Shown: positions 5,679 to 11,035 of the stretch, piece by piece | Position numbering within the stretch: the first letter of the stretch is position 1 | Layout of the letters: each line of letters begins with the position of its first letter | Assembly (NCBI GenBank): GCA_016793525.1 | Contig: JAEUJT010000354.1 | Coordinates: 1 to 11,035 of the forward strand | DNA length: 11,035 bases | Direction: 5' to 3' | Source: Archangium sp. | GTDB taxonomy: Bacteria > Myxococcota > Myxococcia > Myxococcales > Myxococcaceae | Position numbers and translations under genes: made by a program | The notes under the pieces: model-generated | Told to the model about the DNA's origin: nothing | The model's input: the letters and a program-made list of their open reading frames with translations, nothing else | Databases searched by the model: none

Positions 5679-6840
5679 GTGTGGAGACCTCCACCGCGGA
5701 GACCACGCCACCGGGCTGGAGCGCGTCGGTCGGGTTGAGCACCACCCGGTCTCCCTCGGCGAGGCCCGAGAAGACCTCGAGCTCTTTGCCCAGGTCTCGC
5801 CCGAGCTGCACCGTGCGCATCGTCACCTTGCCGTCGGCCACCACCCACACCTGGGGCCCCTCGGCGCGCACCGAGAGCGCCGCCGCGGGGATTCGCAGCA
5901 CGCCGTCGGGCCGCTTCAGTGAGAAGCGTACCTGCACGTAGCTGCCGGCCAAGATGTGCCCGTCGTTCTGCATCAGCAACTCGGTGCGCAGGGTGCGGGT
6001 GCCGACGTCGAGCGCTCCGGCGCTGCGGCTCACCGTCGCCTGCCAGGTGGTCGCGGGCGAGCTGGGGAGGAAGACGGTGGCGGTGACGCCGGGCTTCATC
6101 TCCGGAGCGGCCGACTGCGGCACGTCGACGGTGACCTTGAGCGTCGCCACGTGGGCGATTTCGAACAGCGGCGTTTGGCTCGGGTTCACCAGCGTGCCCA
6201 GCTCGACCATGCGCCGGGTCACCACGCCGTCGAACCCGGCCGTGACGCGCGAGAAGCCGCGGAGCGCTCCAAGGCGGTCTGCGTCGGCCTGCGCGGAGTC
6301 GACCTGCGCCATGGCGGAGTTGAGGCGGCTCTTCGTCTCCTCTGCCTGCTGCTGGCTCGACACGCCTTCTTTGGCCAGCCGCTCGGCGCGCTCGGCGATG
6401 GCCCGGGTGAGCGCCACGTTTTTCTGCGCCTCGTCGAGCCGCGCGCGCGCCCGCTTCACGTCTTCATCGACCTCGGGCGTCTCGATGTCGGCGAGCACCT
6501 GGCCCGCTTTCACCGCGTCGCCGAGGTCGACGTAGAACTTGCGCACGAAGCCCGCACCGCGCGCGTACACCACGCTGCTCTGCTTCGGCGCGACCGAGCC
6601 GGGCAGGGTGAGCTCGTAGGCGCCCGGGGCCTTGGCCACCACCGCGACCACCACCCTCGGAGGCCCCAGCGCCTGCGCGTGCTGCGCATCGACCAGCGCG
6701 CCGCGGCGAAGCTTGGGCACCGCGCCCGCGACGACGAGCGCCGCCAAGCTCACCAGCGCGAGCGGAATCATCCACCGCCAGGCCGAGCGGGTCGACGTGG
6801 GGGGCAGGGCGGCGGCTTCAACTTTCGCTTCGGTGGTCAT
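5668..6840 (-). CDS. RND efflux periplasmic adaptor (membrane fusion protein)
   Basis: A 390-residue HlyD/AcrA-type adaptor that bridges the inner-membrane transporter and the outer-membrane channel. It has one N-terminal membrane anchor (about 24-41, MIPLALVSLAALVVAGAV) and no lipobox cysteine. Then come the first half of the lipoyl domain (VYARGAGFVRKFYVDLGDAVKAGQ..., about 91-118), an alpha-helical hairpin (about 124-190), the second lipoyl half with the family motif AGFDGVVTRR (201-210), a beta-barrel (about 232-306), and a membrane-proximal domain with the usual VLRIPAAAL. ATG 6840 overlaps the transporter stop as ATGA and has GAGGG 7 nt upstream, so the longer open frame extending to 7317 is not used. 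There is no histidine- or methionine-rich metal-binding stretch, which argues against a Cus/Czc-type metal pump. Confidence 0.94.
   Translation of the reverse strand: MTTEAKVEAAALPPTSTRSAWRWMIPLALVSLAALVVAGAVPKLRRGALVDAQHAQALGPPRVVVAVVAKAPGAYELTLPGSVAPKQSSVVYARGAGFVRKFYVDLGDAVKAGQVLADIETPEVDEDVKRARARLDEAQKNVALTRAIAERAERLAKEGVSSQQQAEETKSRLNSAMAQVDSAQADADRLGALRGFSRVTAGFDGVVTRRMVELGTLVNPSQTPLFEIAHVATLKVTVDVPQSAAPEMKPGVTATVFLPSSPATTWQATVSRSAGALDVGTRTLRTELLMQNDGHILAGSYVQVRFSLKRPDGVLRIPAAALSVRAEGPQVWVVADGKVTMRTVQLGRDLGKELEVFSGLAEGDRVVLNPTDALQPGGVVSAVEVSTRGA
5681..5694 (-). promoter_or_regulatory. Ribosome binding site of the channel gene, in a perfect dyad
   Basis: The minus strand reads GTGGAGGTCTCCAC, a dyad of six-base arms around two central bases, inside the last codons of the adaptor gene. 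The SD GGAGG (5692-5688) lies in it, 9 nt before GTG 5678. Folding would hide the SD until ribosomes finishing the adaptor open it, which suits translational coupling. Confidence 0.5.
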
Positions 6841-9800
6841 GCGGGTTCCCTCTGGAGGCCGAGCGGTGGGTCCATCAAATCGGGGTCCGTCACCTGCTGG
6901 TGCGCCGTGCGGCGCAGCACGCTGTAGATGATGGGTACGAGGAAGAGCGTGGCCACGGTGGCGCCGGTGAGGCCGCCCAGCACCGCGCGCCCGAGGGCCG
7001 CGTTCTGCTCGCCGCCTTCTGACAGCCCGAGCGACATGGGCAACATGCCGAGCGCCATGGCCATCGCGGTCATCATCACCGGCCGCAAGCGAACCCGCCC
7101 TGCCTCGAGCGCCGCCTCGACCGACGACAGCCCGTCGGGCCGCACCGAGTTGGCGAAGGTCACCACCAGAATCGAGTTGGCGGTCGCCACGCCGATGCTC
7201 ATCACCGCCCCCATCAACGAGGGGATGCTGAAGGTGGTCTGGGTCACGAAGAGCGAGAGCACGATGCCCACCGCCGCCCCCGGGAGCGCGGTGAGAATGA
7301 TGAACGGGTCGAGCCACGACTGAAAGTTGATGACCATCAGCGCGTAGACCAACAGCGCCGCCACCAGCAGGCCGAGGCCCAGCGACCAGAACGCCGACTC
7401 CATGCTCTCGAGCTGGCCGCGCACGGTGAGGGTCGAGCCCGGAGGCAGCTTCTTTCGCACCTCGTCGGTCAGCGCCGTCAGCGCTCCGGTGACCGCGCCG
7501 AGGTCGACGTCTTGAACGTCGGCGCGCACGTTGAACGTGGGCTGCACGTTGACGCGGGTCTGAAACGCGCTGGTGCGCTGGCGGCGCAAGGTGCCGAGCT
7601 GGCCCAGCTGCTGCGGCCCCTTCGAGGTCGCGACGCTCAGGCCCATCACCGCGTCGAGCGAGCTCATCTCCCGCTCGGGGATCTGCACCGCCACCGGGTA
7701 GCTCATGCCGGTCTTCGGGTCGCTCCAGTAGTTGGGGCTCACCTGGCCGCTCGACGACACCGCGAGCAGCACGTTGTTGGCCACGTCGCGCTGGGTGAGG
7801 CCCACCTCGCTCGCTCGGGCGCGGTCGACCTCGAACTGCAGCTTCGGCGCGTCGACCTGCTGGTGGAGCCGCACGTCGACCAAGCCACGCACCTTTCGCA
7901 GCGAGGCCTCGAGTTGCCGCGCCGCCGCGTAGGTCGCGTCACGCCGCTGCCCTGAAATCTGAATGTCTATGGCCGACGGCAACCCTAAGTTCATAATCTG
8001 GGTCACGATGTCGGCCGGCTGAAAATAGAACGACAGCCCAGGAAAGCGCTTCGGCAGCTCCTGGCGCAGCAGGCGCTCGTAGTCGGCGGTCGTCTTCTCT
8101 CGGTGGTCGTGCAGCACCACCAGAATCTCGCCGTCGTTGACGCCCACCGTGGCGCTGTCGGTGATGGCCAGGTTGTACCCGCTGAGCGCGCCGATCTGGT
8201 CGAGCATCAGCTCGCGGTCGCTGGCGGGGATCAGCTCGGCCAGCGCGCGCTCGACCTCGGCGAAGAGCACCTCGGTCTCCTCCAGCCGCGTGCCGGTCGG
8301 CGCCACCACGTGCAGCCGCAACTTGCCGGCGTCGATTTTGGGAAAGAAGTCGCGGCCCACGAAGGGCACCAGCAGCGCCGCTCCGAGCACGAGCGCGCTG
8401 AAGCCCGCCAGCACCGTCTTGGGTCTCCCCAGCGCCGCCTGGAGGAGCGCCACGTAGTGCCCGCGCACCCGCTCGAAGAAGCGCTCGAAGCCCTGGTGGA
8501 AGCGCGCGAAGAGCCCCGTGTTCGGAGCGCCGTGGTGCTCGAGCTCGGCCGCCAGCAGGTGCTTCACCATGGTCGGCACCAGCGTGCGCGACAGCAGGTA
8601 CGACGCCATCACCGAGAAGGCCACCGCCAGGCCCATGGGCAAGAAGAGGAACTTCGCCGGCCCCTCGAGGAACACCACCGAGACGAAGACGATGCCGATG
8701 GCGAGCGAGGCGACGAAGGCGGGCACGGCGATCTGCTGCGCGCCGTCGAGAATCGCGCGGGTGAGCGGCTTGCCCATGGCCAGGTTGCGGTGGATGTTCT
8801 CGATTTCGACCGTGGCGTCGTCGACGAGAATGCCGACCGCCAGCGCCAGGCCGCCGAGCGTCATGGCGTTGATGCTGTGCCCCATGGCCCGCAGCAGCAG
8901 CAGCGCCGCCACCACCGAAAGTGGAATCGACACCGCGACGATGAGCGTCGAGCGCCAGCTCCCGAGAAAGACCAGAATCATCGCGGCGGTGAGGCACGCG
9001 GCGATGAGGCCCTCCACGAGCAACCCGTCGATGGCGTTGGTGACGAAGGTCGATTGATCGGCCAGCAGCTCGATGGAGAGCCCCTCGGGCGCCGACGCAC
9101 GCAGCGTGGGCAACATGTCGCGCACCCGCTTCGCCACCGCCACCGTCGAGGCCTCGCCGGTCTTCATCACCGAGAGCACCACCGCCCGCTTGCCGTCGCG
9201 CCGCGCGATGTTCGTCTGCACCGCGAAGCCGTCGTGCACCCAGGCCAGCTCGCGCAAGAAGATGATCTGCCCGTCGGCGCGGCGAATCGGCAGGTCGTTC
9301 AGCGCGGTGATCGCCTCCGGGCTCGAGTTGAGGCCGAAGCGGTACTCGCGGTCACCCACCTTGGCCGAGCCGGTCGGCAGCGTCAGGTTCTGCGACGCCA
9401 CCGCCAGGTTCACGTCGTGTGGCGACAGCCCGTATTGCCGCAGCGCCTCGGGGGCGAGGTCGACGGTGATCTGCCGCATCTTCCCTCCGGCGGGCAGCGG
9501 GAAGCGGGTGCCGGAGATGACCGACAGCGCGGTGCGCACCCGGTTGTTCACGTGGTCGAACACCTCGGCTTCGCTCATCACCTCGCTGGTGAACGCCAGC
9601 TGCACGATGGGCACCGACGACGCCGAGTACCGCAAGATGATGGGGGGAATGGTGTTCGGCGGCATGCGGCGGAGAATGGTCTGCGACGCCGCGGTGATCT
9701 GCGCCATGGCCGAGGCCACGTCGGTGCCCGGGTGGAGGAACACGCGAATCACGCTCACCCCGTCGAACGTCTCGCTCACCACGTTCGAGATGCCCGCGGT

Positions 9801-10022
9801 GTTGCCGGAGATGGAGAACTCGCTGAACTGGGTGATCTGTTGCTCCATCTGCTGCGCCGGCAGGCCGCCGTAGGTCCACACCACGCTGATGACCGGAATG
9901 TCGACGTTGGGGAGGATGTCGGTGGGCGCTTGCCGCAGCACCTGAAAGCCCCCGACGAGCAGCACCAACGCCATCACGACGAAGGTGTAGGGGCGCCGCA
10001 GCGCGAGCAGAACGATCCACAT
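6837..10022 (-). CDS. RND-family efflux transporter, inner-membrane permease
   Basis: A 1061-residue AcrB/CzcA-type proton-driven exporter, close to the usual 1030-1060 residues, with the family's doubled layout. TM1 (about 12-30) is followed by the porter-domain opening PTDILPNVDIPVISV. A large periplasmic loop follows. TM2-TM6 (about 335-490) include the TM4 proton-relay motif VDDATVEIENIHRN with D401 and D402. TM7 (about 535-556), the second loop and TM8-TM12 (about 880-1036) complete it. In TM10 the segment IGVATANSILVV has alanine (A948) where AcrB has K940. Start ATG 10022 begins at the usual cytosolic MWIV..ALRRPYTF and has no SD. It is the first gene of a coupled four-gene operon (transporter, adaptor, channel, TetR). 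The substrate cannot be told from sequence. Confidence 0.96.
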   Translation of the reverse strand: MWIVLLALRRPYTFVVMALVLLVGGFQVLRQAPTDILPNVDIPVISVVWTYGGLPAQQMEQQITQFSEFSISGNTAGISNVVSETFDGVSVIRVFLHPGTDVASAMAQITAASQTILRRMPPNTIPPIILRYSASSVPIVQLAFTSEVMSEAEVFDHVNNRVRTALSVISGTRFPLPAGGKMRQITVDLAPEALRQYGLSPHDVNLAVASQNLTLPTGSAKVGDREYRFGLNSSPEAITALNDLPIRRADGQIIFLRELAWVHDGFAVQTNIARRDGKRAVVLSVMKTGEASTVAVAKRVRDMLPTLRASAPEGLSIELLADQSTFVTNAIDGLLVEGLIAACLTAAMILVFLGSWRSTLIVAVSIPLSVVAALLLLRAMGHSINAMTLGGLALAVGILVDDATVEIENIHRNLAMGKPLTRAILDGAQQIAVPAFVASLAIGIVFVSVVFLEGPAKFLFLPMGLAVAFSVMASYLLSRTLVPTMVKHLLAAELEHHGAPNTGLFARFHQGFERFFERVRGHYVALLQAALGRPKTVLAGFSALVLGAALLVPFVGRDFFPKIDAGKLRLHVVAPTGTRLEETEVLFAEVERALAELIPASDRELMLDQIGALSGYNLAITDSATVGVNDGEILVVLHDHREKTTADYERLLRQELPKRFPGLSFYFQPADIVTQIMNLGLPSAIDIQISGQRRDATYAAARQLEASLRKVRGLVDVRLHQQVDAPKLQFEVDRARASEVGLTQRDVANNVLLAVSSSGQVSPNYWSDPKTGMSYPVAVQIPEREMSSLDAVMGLSVATSKGPQQLGQLGTLRRQRTSAFQTRVNVQPTFNVRADVQDVDLGAVTGALTALTDEVRKKLPPGSTLTVRGQLESMESAFWSLGLGLLVAALLVYALMVINFQSWLDPFIILTALPGAAVGIVLSLFVTQTTFSIPSLMGAVMSIGVATANSILVVTFANSVRPDGLSSVEAALEAGRVRLRPVMMTAMAMALGMLPMSLGLSEGGEQNAALGRAVLGGLTGATVATLFLVPIIYSVLRRTAHQQVTDPDLMDPPLGLQREPA

Positions 10023-10027
10023 GGGGG

Positions 10028-10058
10028 TGAATAAGTAGACGGTGCGTCTCTTATTTCA
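10028..10058. promoter_or_regulatory. Long imperfect dyad upstream of the RND operon, candidate TetR operator
   Basis: Arms TGAATAAGTAGACG (10028-10041) and CGTCTCTTATTTCA (10045-10058) are inverted copies around GTG. AGACG/CGTCT pair perfectly, then with one extra T (10036) AATAAG/CTTATT pair, giving 11 paired positions and two more past a second bulge. The site begins 6 bp upstream of the transporter ATG in an AT-rich 43-bp gap. A repressor here would block the operon promoter. The nearby TetR gene is the natural candidate, by inference. Confidence 0.55.
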
Positions 10059-10059
10059 A
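10031..10059 (-). promoter_or_regulatory. Candidate promoter of the RND operon
   Basis: On the minus strand TTGAAA (10059-10054) is a five-of-six match to a -35 box. With a 17-bp spacer the -10 position holds ACTTAT (10036-10031), a three-of-six match. Transcription would start near 10022-10024, at or next to the ATG, giving a leaderless or nearly leaderless mRNA. This fits the absence of an SD. The -35 box also lies in a second small dyad, TTTCA-AC-TGAAA (10054-10065). Confidence 0.35.
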
Positions 10060-10065
10060 CTGAAA

Positions 10066-11035
10066 CTATTTTTCGGCGTGGGTCACGAGCGGCGAAGCCC
10101 GGGCGGAGAGCCACTCGCCGACCGCCGGGTACACCTCGAGGTGGGCCCGCTCGCCGATGACCAGGTCTCCGTGCCCGTAGTCCTGCTCGTGGCCAGCGGA
10201 GGCGCCGAACACCAGCAGCTGCTTGTCGGTGGTGGTCAGCGCGTCGAAGTACTTGCGCGACGCCGCCTCGGGCGCGAGCCCGTCGACCGTGCCCGCCACC
10301 ACCAGCACGGGAATGGCGAGCCCCGCCGCGCCGGCGCGGTAATCGACGCTCCGGTCGAGGCTGCGAAACGCGTCGTGCGTCACCCAGTCTTCGAGCTGGC
10401 GCAGCACCCCGCGCCACATCGGGGCGATGGCGTTGGCCAGCAAGAAACGCTGCGTCGCGCCCGTCACGTTGCGCGGGTTGATGCTCGCGTTGGCCCACGG
10501 CACGTCGAAGCGCCCGGCCATCGGCGCAGCCGCCAGCGCCAACCAGTCGAGGGGGAACAGCCCGGCAGGAGACAGCCACTGCCCCGCACGGAGCAGCCAG
10601 CGGGTGCGCGGGTGCAGTTGGAAAAACACCGGCGAGCCAACCGTGCACACCGCCTTCACCTGCGGCGTCGAGGGCGCGGCGGCGAGGCCGATGAGGCCTC
10701 CGAGCGAGTGGCCCACCCACAACACCTGCTCGACCTTCGCGTCGTCGCACACCACCTTGAGCACCGCGGGTACGTCGTGGCTGACGATGTCGTCGAAGGT
10801 GGCGTCGGCCGGCCAGTGCGGAGGCACCGTGCCCCGCGTCCCCCGTACATCGACGGTGTACGTGTCGAAGCCGAGCCCGGTGAGAAACGCGGCGAAGTTC
10901 TGCGGCGCGATGAACTCGAAGAAGGCGTGGGTGTTGCCCAGGCCGTGGCACAGCACCACCGGCTCACGGAAGCGCTTGGTCGCCGCCCGTCGCACCCACA
11001 CGTTGAGCCGCCAGCCGTCGTGGGTCGCCACCGGG
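10066..11035 (-). CDS. Alpha/beta-hydrolase, N-terminus possibly outside the window
   Basis: At least 321 residues of an alpha/beta-hydrolase-fold enzyme (lipase/esterase/thioesterase-like). Counting from GTG 11031, the oxyanion-region HGLGNTHAFFEF is at 29-40. The nucleophile elbow is VGHSLGG, with S109 as the likely catalytic serine. The acid is probably D250 in AGTVDGLAP, and the histidine is probably H287 in DYGHGDLVIG, a C-terminal pattern seen in lipase-like members of the fold. No signal peptide is seen in the visible part, and the reading frame stays open to the window edge, so the true start may lie beyond 11035. It is on the same strand as the RND operon, 43 bp upstream, but the promoter-like dyad between them suggests separate transcription. 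The substrate is unknown; an acyl or polyester ester is only a guess. Confidence 0.85.
   Translation of the reverse strand, partial: PVATHDGWRLNVWVRRAATKRFREPVVLCHGLGNTHAFFEFIAPQNFAAFLTGLGFDTYTVDVRGTRGTVPPHWPADATFDDIVSHDVPAVLKVVCDDAKVEQVLWVGHSLGGLIGLAAAPSTPQVKAVCTVGSPVFFQLHPRTRWLLRAGQWLSPAGLFPLDWLALAAAPMAGRFDVPWANASINPRNVTGATQRFLLANAIAPMWRGVLRQLEDWVTHDAFRSLDRSVDYRAGAAGLAIPVLVVAGTVDGLAPEAASRKYFDALTTTDKQLLVFGASAGHEQDYGHGDLVIGERAHLEVYPAVGEWLSARASPLVTHAEK

Noticed and set aside
4572..5738. Plus-strand open frame of 388 codons opposite the channel gene.
   Set aside because: Antisense shadow of a high-GC gene, Arg/Gly/His-rich, no domain and no plausible start context.
6841..7317. In-frame upstream extension of the adaptor gene to 7317.
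   Set aside because: It lies inside the RND gene, reads as Arg/Gly/Ala-rich nonsense, and ATG 6840 has an SD and the typical ATGA overlap.
8103..10034. A 643-codon open frame on the plus strand opposite the RND gene.
   Set aside because: It is the antisense image of a GC-rich gene: composition is rich in His, Arg, Gln and Gly with no domain, while the minus strand encodes a complete RND transporter.
10028..10058. The dyad upstream of the RND gene read as a terminator of the hydrolase gene.
   Set aside because: The stem is not GC-rich and no T-tract follows it in the direction of transcription, so an operator is a better explanation.

Overview
The window is high-GC DNA with strongly GC-biased third codon positions, lipoprotein-type secreted proteins and a complete RND efflux operon. 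This fits a Gram-negative bacterium, most likely a myxobacterium-like member of the Myxococcota; that assignment is inferred from style, not from a marker gene. No tRNA, rRNA, CRISPR array, insertion sequence or prophage gene was seen.

Left part (1-1649). The first 100 codons of an endonuclease III gene (nth) run leftward off the window. Diverging from it is a two-gene rightward unit: a LytM/M23 metallopeptidase lipoprotein and a small unknown protein whose GTG start overlaps the peptidase stop. Middle (1650-3590). A leftward HU-type nucleoid protein gene and a rightward gene for a large parallel beta-helix lipoprotein share a 197-bp divergent, AT-rich promoter region that holds several inverted repeats. 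After it come about 100 bp (3591-3687) with no confident gene but with codon-like composition.

Right part (3688-11035), all leftward. The order of transcription is: a partial alpha/beta hydrolase, then the RND pump operon of inner-membrane transporter, periplasmic adaptor, TolC-like outer-membrane channel, and finally a TetR-family regulator. Each junction inside the operon is a short overlap (ATGA, 11 bp, ATGA), so the four proteins are probably translated as a coupled set. The three pump proteins would form an envelope-spanning export complex, and the regulator encoded last is the natural candidate to repress it. A long imperfect dyad just upstream of the transporter start codon is the best candidate operator. 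The transporter gene has no Shine-Dalgarno sequence, so its mRNA may be leaderless.

Most of the window is ordinary core or efflux biology. The parts worth a second look are the operator-like dyad with the SD-less transporter start, the unusual C-terminal tail of the TetR protein running into coding-like DNA, the inverted repeats of the HU/beta-helix promoter region, and the unrecognised small partner of the M23 peptidase.
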